NCBI GenBank assembly: GCA_013420905.1
Contig: JAAXNY010000008.1
Location: 1,426,001-1,490,000, forward strand
Length of the DNA: 64,000 nucleotides
From: Collybia mongolica
Lineage: Eukaryota > Basidiomycota > Agaricomycetes > Agaricales > Clitocybaceae
Reading direction: 5' to 3'
Below, in pieces: positions 47,834 to 59,154 of this stretch. The notes under the pieces were generated by a model. It searched no databases. It was not told the origin of the DNA and worked only from the letters and a program-made list of their open reading frames with translations. The position numbers were made by a program, and so were the translations under genes. Within the stretch, counting starts at the first letter, position 1. Each line of letters begins with the position of its first letter.

Positions 47834-47955
47834 TTGCAAATCCAATCACAATGACATCACTCGATCACAGGATTGGCCTCTGAGTCACACGTTACCATCA
47901 GGGTTTTAGTTTTTTTAGTAACTCGAGCCTTCATTAGACATAGTGGTCTTCGAAA

Positions 47956-49366
47956 ATGTCAATGATCACACCCTCCTCCCGACCGAGGGGGCCTAACAAA
48001 TCTTTTGGGCGGAGCAACGATAACAATCGAATATACGCGAACCCGCTCCCATTGGCATTCGATTATCCACCTCCAACGAAACTTCGGTCTATCCTTGGAT
48101 TACTCGGGCTTTCTCTAACTAAAATAACAACTCCTCACTGCGATGGTTTTTTTGACTCTACAACACGATCTGTATGGGTCTCTGGACGTAAGGAAACAAC
48201 ATTACTCTGGAGGAGGGGCTTTTTTGGCAAGGGTGACCTATCTCGGAGTGAGCCTAGTTGGTTGGCGAGGCAAATCAACAATCGAAAGTCTGGAGGAAAG
48301 CGTGTGTGAATCAATTATTGCCCATGTAAGATCAACGATATATTTCATCTTTTTTTATGACATAGAAGTTACGTCGGAAGAGATTACTGCTAAACGACGG
48401 GCGGAACGAAAGCAATTTAAACTCGACCGTGCAGCCGCGATCGCAGCAGTTGCTGAAGAAGCTGAAACAATATTCGCAACCGAGGGACGTGTTATAAGTC
48501 CAGCATTGTCTGGACCCGCTATTCCGTCAGCAGCTACTTGGCGACCAGCACCATCCGCCGCAGAACCTTATTCTCTTGCCCCAGCTGAAACTGACCTAGA
48601 ACTTCAGAAAGAAGATTTACCCGAAGACATTGAGCACCTTCAACTCACGCTGCAAGAGGCATTCTTCTTGGTTTGGAACCTTGATTGTTTGACCATACTT
48701 GATCCCTCCACGGTGAGTTTCACGATGACGACTGTGGTCGGAACTGAATTTTGCAATAGCGTGAGGCCCTTACGCCAAAGCAGATGTGGATTGCTTTTCA
48801 GTCTGCCCACCTCCTGCCAACACTACCTCTTGCTCTACACCAACCTTTACAACCTGACAACATATTTCTTATCAACTATGTCGTCTATCATCATTACCGT
48901 TCGCTCGGGTGGGTTGTAAAAGGAGGGATTAAATTCTGCGTCGACTACTTGCTGTACAAAAGGGGCCCAGTTTTCGCTCATGCGGAGTGTGTCATCACAT
49001 TTCTTTCAAGGACAGGGGCTAACTATACGTCTTGTTCAGATTCGCCATTGTGGTCTGTCCTGTATACGAAGACCCCGAAGACCAAAAGGCTTCACAACTC
49101 AATATCCAAAATTCACTGCCGTTTAGTTGGTCCTGGTTAAGTACAATTAATCGTGTTAATTCGCAAGTGCAAAAGGTAGGTATTTATTATTTACATAGGA
49201 CCGTTCACCAAAATATATTCGCCAGACTCTCATTCTCGCTTACGTAACGATACCCGCGCGCGCGCGCTTATTGCCCCAGACACTCCAGACACCTGCGTGC
49301 CTACAGTACTATTCTGTACGAGAAGTAACACTTCGCAGGTTTATCCCTGCTCGTATGCGCGATTAA
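47956..49366 (+). CDS. SEN2: tRNA-splicing endonuclease subunit Sen2
   Basis: Catalytic subunit that cuts the 5' splice site of intron-containing pre-tRNAs. Five exons (47956-48301, 48366-48712, 48760-48986, 49040-49175, 49226-49366) give 398 aa. The N-terminal part carries [12 protein letters not shown] and [18 protein letters not shown]; the catalytic domain has [32 protein letters not shown] and VQK|TLILAYV, which hold the family's Tyr, His and Lys active-site residues. The C-terminus [10 protein letters not shown] is conserved. The donor at 48302 (GTGTGT) is one of two nearby options. Convergent with the THP3-like gene, whose stop is 342 bp away. Confidence 0.93.
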
Positions 49367-49707
49367 ACCCAGCTGGTTTATCCAAGATCCTTTAGGTTCA
49401 AATTCTTTTTTTGAATTTATGATACATATCATATCTTGGCATCTATTACAACTGACACTGTCCTAGATCTCCTTCTAACCGCCAATTTTTGGAGAGGCCG
49501 AGTGATGAGCGGCAGAAATCAAGATAATTACGCAGGGTGGACCTGCATGATGTTAAGCCGTCAGGGAAAAAACCAAGAATGGTCCAGTGCACAACAAGTG
49601 CGTCTAGAAACTTGAGGTTCCGATGAAAAGTTGTAGTTTGGGTCAGGCGGCGAAGACGAAACAAGAAAGGAAAATAGATGGAACTGGGAAACCCGAGATG
49701 TATTGTT
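49367..49707. other. Convergent 3' region, nothing recognised
   Basis: 341 bp between the stops of SEN2 and the THP3-like gene. Presumably both polyadenylation regions. Confidence 0.5.
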
Positions 49708-51537
49708 TCATATTGCACCTTTGATCATGATTTTGCGGTATTTCTCTTCAAAGGCCTGCGACAGTTGAGGTACTGCTGGTTTACATTCGAGTGTTTTCTG
49801 GCTATCAGGGGCACGAGGATTTGTGAAAAAGGCGGCTGAATGATCCACAAGAAATGCCCGTGCAGCATCAAGCGAGTCAAACGCCAAAACATTTTGAAGG
49901 TACGGAAGAGGGATTGTCAGATATCTATCAGATTGTGTCAGAATAAGGACAAGTACAGGTTAGCACCCAAAACTTGACTTACGCCTTCGTGATCACCATC
50001 AATGCCTTGATTCTTTCCCGGTCAATAAAATGATCCATGATGTATGCTCCCATATTCGGGGCCGTCAAGTACGATTCAAAAAGAGCATGATAATTTCCCA
50101 TCGACAGTGCTCGTTGCACTATAAGCGCGTGACGAACAGCTGGATCGGCTTTCTGTCTGGGTGTTAGCTGACCTACAAAAAGATTTAATTCTAAGCTACG
50201 TTTGAGTAAAGTTGTAGTTAATTAGGACGGCCGCAGGACTCACCGCTCCGATTCCGGCCGTGGAGAAGCATCAATATACGGTATGCTGTAAACTCTTCTA
50301 CTTTGCCTGGGATTCCAAGTTCGTAAAGAGTCTTGAGAGTAGCCTGACATTGATTATATTCTACCATATCTCCCTGTGGAATGCGTAAGATAGTAAATCG
50401 AGCGAGAAAGAATTACGGACACTTTCAAGTGCCATGCGGGCATGTATTTCGTAGACTTGAACCGTGAATTCGTTCTTGATGCGTTGCACCTGGGACAGAC
50501 AGACGATAATGGATCTGATAACCGGTGCAGGCAACAAGAAAACACACTGTGAGGTCCTGTCTTAGGCTTTTAAATTGGCTACAGATCCAATTATAATTGC
50601 ATTTTTCACGCCAGCGTTTTTTGAGTTCAAGGAGAGTTTGTTGGAGAATAGCGTACGGCCGTATTTGTTCCGGTTTTGGTTCCTGCACCCCAGATAAAGA
50701 TGTAGTGTTCTGTGAGAAGCGAAGGCAGTGCTCACTGTTGTCAGTCGTAAATAGTCTTTGAATACTTCTTGTGATGTTCCTACAATCGTAGCGCGATCCC
50801 AGTCAATGACATTCTGGAAACCGGATTATTCAATTATGGTTGGCTTGAGGCAAGTAATCGATACGTACTGGATCCGCCTCGGGATCATCAGAACCACCTG
50901 AAGGCGACCCACTACGAGAAAGATTATTGAAAAGATGAGCATGATGTTGGTTTGCCTTTAAAGATGCCGGGCCGCCAATACGTAGATGTTTTGTACGTTC
51001 GAGGTCATGTTCTCTTTGGAAACGTTCAGCCCTTCTATTTAGCGCAGCTTGGTCGTTGGGATCCAATGCACGTTGTGAGCTGGCAGCCTGTTTTAATGCG
51101 TTCTTTTTCGCCTTCTTGTTCGTGGTTGGGATATCGTTGCTAAAGGCATAATATATTCAATGTGGGATGGAAGTGAATGTCAAAGTGCCTTACGTCTTGC
51201 GTTTGAGATGGTTGGAAAAGCTTGGGACGGGTTTTGGGAATAGGCTAAAGTGACCGATAGGCAATAGAAAATGAGTAGAAAATATAAGTTGCCAGAAAGT
51301 AGTTGCCTCACCTCTTGAGTTGAACACCGGCCCAGTCCGTTGTCCAAAGGGTGTGAGCAGAGAAAGCGTCAGCAATTACCTCTCTTAGTTCAGCTTGGGC
51401 TTCAGTTCTATTGGTGTCGGTCATTTGGCCTAAGCATTTTGCAACCCAATCTCTGTTATGTGGGAAGTCAATTTTGTGAGACGTTAGCAGAAGATATGTG
51501 CCCACTTGAGCTGTGGTGGCCAGGAATCCGAAGACAT
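49708..51537 (-). CDS. THP3: SAC3/GANP family protein (Thp3-like)
   Basis: Thp3 with Csn12 acts in transcription elongation and mRNA maturation. Several minus-strand exons join: MSSDSWPPQLK|DWVAKCLGQMTD, AFSAHTLWTTDWAGVQL, KRFQREHDLERTKHLRIGG style linker text (AERFQREHDLERTKH), then the SAC3/GANP helical domain (EPKPEQIRPYAILQQTLLEL, NYNWICSQFKSLRQDLTVQ, YEIHARMALE) and winged-helix-like C-terminus (YLQNVLAFDSLDAARAFL) ending KIMIKGAI. Start at 51537 is the ATG that leads straight into the conserved WP..LK..V..CL segment; an upstream coding exon cannot be ruled out. Confidence 0.85.
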
Positions 51538-51843
51538 AGAATATAATATGAGTGAGTTTCACGACAATAGGAACTTGAGTCACGATGATTCAGCGTAAAA
51601 GCAGTCGCAGGGGATGGTGATGGTGATGGGCAGAGCAATTTAGTGTCAGGTGCCGACATCTCCAAGCCCTGCTTCCGATCAACCAAATAATACCAAACCT
51701 TGAACATGTTAGTTCATAGGCCTTGTTGTTTAAAAGAGTCATCACTGCTCTGTACTCGGTGCTCAAGTTCGTATATGATCTAGATAATTATCTAATGATT
51801 CCCTCTCCGTTCATTATAACTGCTACAAAGAGCGTGCCTATTT

Positions 51844-53166
51844 CTAATGAATTTTATCTACAGGAGGGTTGTATTCTAAGATATGAAAACTCAAGAATTA
51901 GTGAACAGTCACATTCCGGAACTATTAACACTCACGAATCTTCCTGTTCTTGATCGGACTCCATTTGAAGCGCTTCACATAGAGACTGATTAATGTAAGC
52001 GCTGAGAATATGATGACAGCCTTGATTCCATATTTTTTCCTTTCATCATGCTCGGGTTCTGCGGCCCAGCTAAGGAATGTTGCAACGTCTTTCGCCATTT
52101 GAGATGTGGTAGCCGGAGTACCTGAATCGACAACCTCCGTCATGCGTTTCGTGTTTGACTAAAATGTGAGCTCACCGTCGTCATATTCAACGAGACCATC
52201 AAACAGAACACGTGCCATGGAAATGGCACCTCCGGGGAAGTACGGATTGTAGTTCATGCCTTCCCGAATCTCAACACCAGCAGGAGGATCGACATAACCA
52301 GTCAAAAGAGAGAACAAGTAGTCCTGTAAATTTAAAGAATCAGTATTGGAATATTGGGTTTATGCGTTCGACTTACAGCCCCACCGTGACGAGCTTTGAC
52401 AATCAAACTCAAGTCAGGAGGAAGCGCACCGGCGTTTCCAGCCCTAGCGGCCTCCTCATTCGGATATGGTGCTGGCATGTAATCTGCAAGTTTTCCGGGA
52501 CGTTGAAACATTTCACCCTCCGAGTTCGGCCCATCCGTATATTCGACCTCCTCTGCCATTTCCCGTGCTTCGTCGGCAGTATGGGACACCCCAACAAGAT
52601 TACGCCATGCGATCCGGTCTAAAGAATGACAGGCGGCGCATACTTCTCGATAAACTTGGTACCCTCGTCGGATACTGCCCAGAAACATGAGCGAGGGTAA
52701 CAAAAAAATTAGGCAGGTCAGTACCTAGAGTGGTCAAAGGTATCCAACACTCCACCATGGGACCAGGGGTAGGCGGTAGCATGGAGACCCTCGTCGCTGA
52801 GATGTCCGGCGTGTACTTCGCCGAGAAATGGCAATGAACCGTAGAGGTGTGTGTACCAAGCAATAGAGCCGGCAGTGAAAAGAGAGACTGATGCGAGTGC
52901 CGCCCGAGAATTCAATAAAGACTGCAAAGTTCTTTTCAAGAGTTGTCAAGTTGATTGAGGAACTGAACCTACCTCAAACCCGGCCGAGGACGAGGAATTC
53001 GAAGAGGCAAATCGAACCTATCGGCCCTGTCAGTGACGAGTTCAGGCAAAACCTATGGAGGAGTCCATACCCTTGAATAGCGCGAGAAGGTCTCTAATGT
53101 AGGCGAGCGCGAAACTCTGAGGTTGGCAACTTTATTCAAGCCTCCCACAGACAGCCTCGACAGCAT
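51844..53166 (-). CDS. CYT1: Cytochrome c1, mitochondrial complex III
   Basis: Heme subunit of the bc1 complex that passes electrons to cytochrome c in the intermembrane space. Exon 1 (53166-53071) and exon 2 (53017-52974) encode an Arg/Ser-rich mitochondrial presequence. Exon 3 starts [14 protein letters not shown] and carries [11 protein letters not shown]. The heme site CAACH follows VYREV, then [38 protein letters not shown] (axial Met region), and a C-terminal anchor ([20 protein letters not shown]). A last 32-nt exon (51875-51844) gives [10 protein letters not shown]. The second intron is only about 41 bp (52973-52933), unusually short, but other junctions break frame. Confidence 0.93.
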
Positions 53167-53600
53167 TTTTGGTTGCAGTTTTTCAAGAGAGAGAGTAAAT
53201 ACTGACCTGTCACGAGTGTGACCAACTCACGGGACGAACCGGAGATCTTGCTCAGCCAATCACAATTCACGCATTCTTGACATCACATGACCGCCGTTAA
53301 CGTTCAGGTTCGGAAAATCAAGTTTCGACAATACTCAATCGACCATTTCACGATGGCCTTTTAACACAAAGACCATAAAATCAAAAAGCATTAAGCAGGA
53401 TCTATCCCAGCCGAAAGATTCATCGTGTTGCCCGCGTTTTTCGATCAGCATTGGATCAACAGAATCATTCATCAGGGTGCATAATTGGACAAAGTGGAAC
53501 AGATAGAGGATTGCATCAGGAATAATAATTGGTCGTCATAAGCATTAATCAACAAGTGGTAGGTGACCCAGCCTAGCCGTGTGGAGGCGGATAATCACCC
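53167..53600. other. CYT1 upstream region
   Basis: 434 bp between the CYT1 start and the end of the CYSTM-like gene, both on the minus strand. Promoter of CYT1; no gene seen. Confidence 0.5.
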
Positions 53601-54333
53601 TTAGAACAAGCAATCACAAATTTCTGTGAGGTGTGTAAGCACAATCAATTTAACACGGTGGTACAGCGATATAGCGAACCTTCGGCGCAGCAGCAAAGAC
53701 AACATCCAGCCAGACATGCCATACAACCAGTAGACGCGGCCCCCCCTCCTTTCTCAGGCTGTTGTTGCCTAAAAATTCGTCAGTAAAGTTGTGTCACGTA
53801 TATGCAAGCTACGAAAAGCTTACACATAGACAGTCTGAGGGCCAGGGTTGGGCTGGTATCCTTGTTGAGGATACCCTTGAGGGCCCTGGTATTGCCCGCC
53901 ATAGCCACCCTGTTGATAAGCTTGCTGTGGCTCCTGAATAATCGCAAGTGATTACGAGAATGATCTCTACAGGACACAGAAGTCCCCGATAGTGAGCTGT
54001 GCATACCTGGGGGTAATAGCCGCCTTGCTGACCTTGGGGAGGTCCTGCGAAAGAGATGTTTTAGTTTCTACAGACACATGTAACGTGAGGCCCGGGATTT
54101 AGCGTAGAGCGGCGTCCAGGAGCATGCGGGATATCTTTAAGCATGTTCGATTTGGCGGGTTCGACGGGCGTATCGGAATTTGAGAATGTTTTCTCTCCCC
54201 TTCCGCACAGCTATGGAATCAAAACAGAGGCTTTACACTTCCACTCACCAGCAGGTGGATAATACTGCCCTTGTTGGGGGTGTCCATATTGTTCTTGGGG
54301 CTTCCCCCCGGAATAATAGTCGTTGGCACTCAT
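53601..54333 (-). CDS. CYSTM-like Cys-rich membrane protein
   Basis: Small protein with a Gly/Gln/Tyr/Pro-rich N-terminus (MSANDYYSGGKPQEQYGH, repeats of PQQGGY type) followed by a Cys-packed tail: GCMACLAGCCLCCCAEEICDCLF. This is the layout of CYSTM (cysteine-rich transmembrane module) proteins, which are tail-anchored and linked to stress tolerance. Five exons are read; the last is tiny, adding EICDCLF after the Glu codon. Start at 54333. Function in this organism is inferred from family only. Confidence 0.78.
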
Positions 54334-54956
54334 GTCTCAAGTTGGAAGAATCGTACAGGTACAGGCACACTTGAGTGGGATGTGCGAGAAATGAGACGCT
54401 TATTTGTGTCTATTTGCCTTCTCCATGCCGCAACAACGCCCCCGCTTATTCAAATGTACTGTATATGTAGCGCCTGGGCCACCGAAACTTGAACTTAAGT
54501 CTATATGTTTGATCACAACACGACACGAAAGGGTTGGGGACTGCTGCAAACTCTCGTAAAAGGAAGGACAACAATGCTTGGCGAGGCATGTGACCTGATA
54601 AAGGCCCACAACGTCATTAACATAACCTGAACACCATTAAAGCACCAATTCAAAAGCCTAAAAACGCGCGTGGCGAGGACCTCACCATAACAAGCACCAT
54701 TGTAGAGCGAGAAACTCCTTGGATGTTTGTACGGAAAGCCATCATTGTAGCGGGGATAATACGCCTCAAGCGGAGGTCGAGTGTTGTAGACATGACATGT
54801 GGAGAATTGAATGTAAAATTAACAACCGCAGCGGGGGCTTCGCGGTGTCACTTTAAGGAAATATGATAAGAAACTATCGAAGTAGAGTCGCATCATCCCA
54901 ATAAATCCCTTCGAAAACTTCAAAAGGTAACGCTTGACAAAATTACCAGACAAGCA
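54334..54956. other. Intergenic, CYSTM gene promoter side
   Basis: 623 bp with no supported gene between the CYSTM-like start and the velvet gene's stop. Random short frames only. Confidence 0.5.
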
Positions 54957-56333
54957 CTACACGCCTTGTGACATAAATGTGAACATTCGGGCACCCTGTC
55001 GGAGAAAACATTGTGTCAGCCGCGTCTGGGCTGGACATTAGTAAAAGAAGTCAGATCTTTGAAATTGTCGCGAGAAGTAAGGCACGACATACGGATGGCG
55101 GAATATAGATTCTGGGGCAGTACTTCAAACGACTGTGTTCGTGCCTCTGCAAGGAGCGTGCCGTGGTCAGACACGCTCATTGCTCCAGATGGCTCGCTTC
55201 TGAATTGGGCGTGAGGGGGGCGATATTTTATACTTTCCACATGACTTGCCTCGAAATCCGCATAACAGTAATACCAAGCTGGAACGAGCCTCTCCACCTA
55301 ATGCTAACGTCCGGGAACACGAAAAATAATCCCGTATTGCCTTGAAGGTCCTCCAGTTGATCGACCGACGACACTAGATTACCATACAAGATAGGCGGAG
55401 ATTGGCCTCGTCCTATAGCTGACCCCATATCCAGAGCCGTCAACCCGTCCCCGCTGAACAGGGACAGGTGTGCGATTAGGAATGGCAGCTCCGCTTCACT
55501 TGTGATCAATCAGATTTTTGCTAAACCGGCGCGAACACGCTTAAACGTAGTCCAATTACTTACGGGACCACGGAGTTCCCGGAGGGGTCCCTGACAGTAA
55601 GTCGCGCAATAATCGGCGGAGTCAGCGGGAGACGAGAAAGGCTGGCTTGCCCGAATTCCGCTGTTTTTTGCGGGTGTTGAATGACTTCGAGGTGATAAGT
55701 TCTATATAGTTTGCGTCAACTTGATAAATTTATGCGACCAGCAATTATGAACCTGGTGAAAGGATCAGCCAGCAGAGATGCTACTTGAATGCGGGGCTGC
55801 CGTCGGAAAAGTTGAGAAGGGTAAGGGGAGCCCTCAGTGAATGAATTTTGACTTGAAGCTGGGCTTCGACTTGAAGAGGAGCCGTTAGGCGAGAATATGC
55901 GTGAGGAATCTGGCGACGAGTGACCGCTGCTTGCCAGAGAAAATTCAATGTCGCCCGAGGAAGTAGCGAATGGTTTTGGACGCCCCCCCTGCCGGCGGTG
56001 CGTCTTAAGGTGTCGACGAGAGGCTAGAGTGTTCCGATTCGACGATGACACATGATGGCAGGATTTGAGGACTCTGATGGGATTGAAAAATAAGAAGGGC
56101 TATTGTAGACAACGGTAAGAATCATGTGAACTAGGACAAGTATATCAATGACAGACCTTCGGGTCACGACCACATCGATATTTGTACACGCGCTGCAATT
56201 GAGATAAACGTGTAGTTATTGGATATGGGCACTTGACAAAATTCAAACGAAGAAAAACTGGTTCTTCGAGATCGAGCTTTAGTCTATATGGAGTTTTTTT
56301 CAGTTGCTGAGGCCTTTGAATTACTGGAAGCAT
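54957..56333 (-). CDS. Velvet-domain regulatory protein
   Basis: Velvet factors are fungal DNA-binding regulators of development and secondary metabolism. On the minus strand the domain reads TYHLEVIQHPQKTAEFG, RLPLTPPIIARLTVRDPSG, then AELPFLIAHLSLFSGDG, ALDMGSAIGRGQSPPILYG, VSSVDQLEDLQGNTGLFF, RWRGSFQLGITVMRISR, and FRSEPSGAMSVSDHGTLLA. The last exon gives LTQCFLRQGARM and stops at 54957. A Ser-rich basic stretch (about 56050-55740) precedes the domain. The true N-terminus is unresolved: an ATG at 56333 opens a Leu-rich segment that may be exon 1, but the junction to the Ser-rich exon could not be fixed. Assignment to VosA, VelB or VelC is not possible. Confidence 0.82.
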
Positions 56334-56695
56334 CGGTGATCAAGGAATGCAGTGTCCCCTAGAAGGTGGCTGCCAGTCGATCAATCTTGGGTGACTGAGG
56401 AATCGGAGAACCGCTTGAAGAGAGGTATCATTTATAGTATTCGCGCTAGGGATAGTTCATCGCATACGGCCGTGTACAAACGAGGCGGACATCATCTAAG
56501 GTTCTGGAAGTATGTCAGATCACAACCCCATATCAGGAACCAATCTCTTAGCCAAACAGGCGGGTACCAGGTTCTTTAATGGTTACGACAGTCGCAGCGC
56601 CGTGTAAGTTCCTTAAGAATATGGCTTATGGGTTAGCCAAGAAGAACAGAGCCAGATTAAGGGAAGGATTAAAGTTGTAGATTACATGTAGAAGA
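56334..56695. other. Intergenic, velvet gene promoter side
   Basis: 362 bp between the velvet gene start and the TIM23 stop, both minus strand. No gene seen. Confidence 0.45.
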
Positions 56696-57630
56696 TCAAA
56701 CACTCTTTTTCACATAGCTCCAAATGCCGGCCATTCCTGACATGAAGGTTGCCGCCGCAATCGCGGGTTTAACCCCAGCTAGCCGTCAAGTAATATGAGA
56801 ATAATTCATAATTCAAGAAAAACGTAAATACGCACCGGTCGATTTGAACAACGCACCTGTCACTGCACCAGCCCCCATACTTCCGAGAATATCATGTTTT
56901 CCCCGCATGGCGTCAATGGATGAATTAACTCCATTGTACATAAGGGCTAAAAACGAGATTGATCAGGACATCAGCAAGGATTCGACCGAAAAACAGTAAC
57001 GGCTGACCTAGAACGCCAGCCGAATTGCCAATAAAAGTTCCTCTTCTCGTGACAGAATTTAGGACACTATTGATCCGTAGCCTTGTATTTGACACGGCAA
57101 GGGGCCTGCGAGCACCTTCGCGTACTCCCCATACACCACCAAGGGCCAAACCTAGGGAACACAGGGTGAACATGTGATAGGATAGAACAATAAGGAGCCT
57201 AAAGATGGACTGTCCGAGAGATGTCGAGATAAGGTGAGAGGTCCAGGGAGAAAACGAGGCTCGAAGCGAACACCGTTTCTCGAACGAGTAATTTGAAAGA
57301 GATCTGACACGTACCACTGAGATACATGGTGCCCGTGCCATAACACAAATCATCACTCCATCCCCTAGAGGGCATGGCCGTGGTAGCCCCGGGAAGCTCG
57401 CTTTTCTTGTCGTCATCAAGAAGCAGGTAGTCTAGTTTGTCACCGAGGTCGGCCAGAGGGTGCAATTTCGCGGGATCGTATGCCGCCATTAGAAAGTCAG
57501 AGGCAGTGACGGCATTTTCAGGCGCGGGTGCGCCATCCGCTCGCGAAAAGTTGGCTGAGCGCAGGTATTCGGATGGGTTGCCAGATGAGGAGCCCTCAGA
57601 GTGGGCGTTTTCAGAGGAGTTGGACGACAT
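56696..57630 (-). CDS. TIM23: TIM23 inner-membrane import channel subunit
   Basis: Channel-forming subunit of the TIM23 presequence translocase in the mitochondrial inner membrane. The hydrophilic N-terminus (FLMAAYDPAKLHPLADLGDK, LDYLLLDDDKKSELPG, GWSDDLCYGTGTMYLS) is the intermembrane-space presequence receptor. The membrane part has the glycine-rich helices GLALGGVWGVREGARR, NSAGVL|ALMYNGVNSSID and GSMGAGAVTGALFKS, ending IWSYVKKSV. Several short introns; stop at 56698-56696. Start chosen at ATG 57630, which matches the short fungal N-terminus. Divergent from the TPR gene. Confidence 0.92.
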
Positions 57631-57822
57631 GGGGAATGACAAAGTTGTGTTGAAAAAGTTGGTGACAGCTGTTGGCTGTGAAAAGACGGGTCAAATTTTT
57701 TCAAAGCCGCGACTGAGGGAGAAAGATCACGTGGAACTTTCTAGAGTTTGTCACTTTCAGTTCACTAGTACGGATTCTCCGGTTTATTCTTGCAACGACA
57801 GAGTCACATTGCACCATCCAAC
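57631..57822. promoter_or_regulatory. Shared divergent promoter, TIM23 / TPR gene
   Basis: 192 bp between two divergent starts. Co-regulation is possible but nothing in the sequence proves it. Confidence 0.45.
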
Positions 57823-58926
57823 ATGTCTCTTTTGGTTTCCATGCAAGTGACCCGCAATCTTCCACGGATCTGTGGCACGCTCAATGGCTCTGTTATCCTA
57901 ACACAGGTCGCAAGAAGGACCTTCTTTACCCACTCCAAATTGGTGTCTGCCCCAGCCAGATCTCTGGATACATCTTGGCCTTGGCCTATGACCTCGAGGC
58001 GTACGATTACTGGATCACATCTGTATCCAATTCACTCTGAAAAACTCATTATAGGATGGGCGACCTCCGTCACGCCCCACTCAACTGCGTCAGACCCAGC
58101 AGAGGTTGAAGCGCTACGGTGTCTAGAACAGGGCACAGCAAAGTTGGAAGAGGGCGATGTACAAGCTGCCAAGGATTTATATCAACGAAGTGCTGAAATA
58201 AAGCGGAATGCCAGTTCGTTATTCAACCTAGGGGTGACCCACTACCATTTGAGTAGGTTGACACAAGTAATTCAAAGCGCTCCTTCAACTCATATCCTAT
58301 CTTAGAGGAATACGACGAGGCCATAGCTGCTTGGAAAGAGTCTATTTCTCTACAACCATCCAGTCCAGATGCTCATACGAGTATGCTTTTCATCATCAAA
58401 ACCATTGATACCGCCCTTGACAAATATATTACAGATCTTGCAAGCGCTTACATCATATCCCCAGGTGGGTATGGAAAAACTTGTCACGATACCTATATTG
58501 ATGAATATTTTCTGCGAACTAGTTTCCCGACCGGACCTTGCATTACACCATTTACAGTAGGCGGGATTGACATGTCCTTAACTTAGATATTGACCACAAC
58601 ATTTAGAATCGCTTCCTCGCTCTCACCGGAAGACCCTGAAATTGCATTCAATCTCGCTGCTGTCCTCGAAGCGAGTGAGCGCTAACCCTGACTTCGAACG
58701 TCATCCTCTTTATTAATACATGTCAGCTGGTAAATTGGAGGAAGCTCTTGCCCAATACCAACGCAGCAAAGACTTCGGTGTTGAACGTGCCTCGGTTCAC
58801 ATACGAAATGTAAGACGTCGTCAGCAACCGGTTGAAGGTTAATCATCTCCTTTTATCCAGGTCAGCGCAAAAATCCTTGGACAGCGATTAAAGGCTGCGG
58901 AGGATGTCGAAAAATCAGATGGATGA
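57823..58926 (+). CDS. Tetratricopeptide-repeat protein
   Basis: N-terminus MSLLVSMQVTRNLPRICG with many Arg, Ser and Thr and few acids looks like a mitochondrial presequence. TPR units follow: EQGTAKLEEGDVQAAKDLYQ with SLFNLGVTHYHL, then EYDEAIAAWKESISLQPSSP, PEIAFNLAAVLEAS and GKLEEALAQYQRSKDFG. The protein ends after about six exons with AAEDVEKSDG and stop at 58924-58926. TPRs bind partner proteins; the partner is unknown. The mid-gene exon around 58440-58470 is small and its borders are my best guess. Confidence 0.75.
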
Positions 58927-59154
58927 ATCAGAACCCAGGGTCTTTTTCGCAGGTTTCCATTAATATGGCACACCTCTTGCGTTTCGTCATTAGGAAGTCT
59001 TATTGTTTCGAGCTGTCGGATTCAAGTATGTTTGTGTCAAACATCTAGGCAATACATAGCCGATCCAGGGCCCTATAGTTATTGCTCAGTCATTACCATC
59101 CAATGTTGGGTTCAAACATATATCAGTGCGTTCGATGAATCTTTGATATCGTGT

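Larger units (their letters stand above)
47461..47955. promoter_or_regulatory. DIC/SEN2 divergent intergenic region with a tRNA gene
   Basis: 495 bp separating two divergent protein genes, with a tRNA-Pro gene in the middle. Upstream of the SEN2 start lies the tRNA's 5' flank; pol II and pol III transcription units are therefore packed side by side. Confidence 0.55.

Noticed and set aside
49257..49268. CG alternating run (Z-DNA-like) as a regulatory signal
   Set aside because: It encodes PARAR in the last SEN2 exon; coding explains it.
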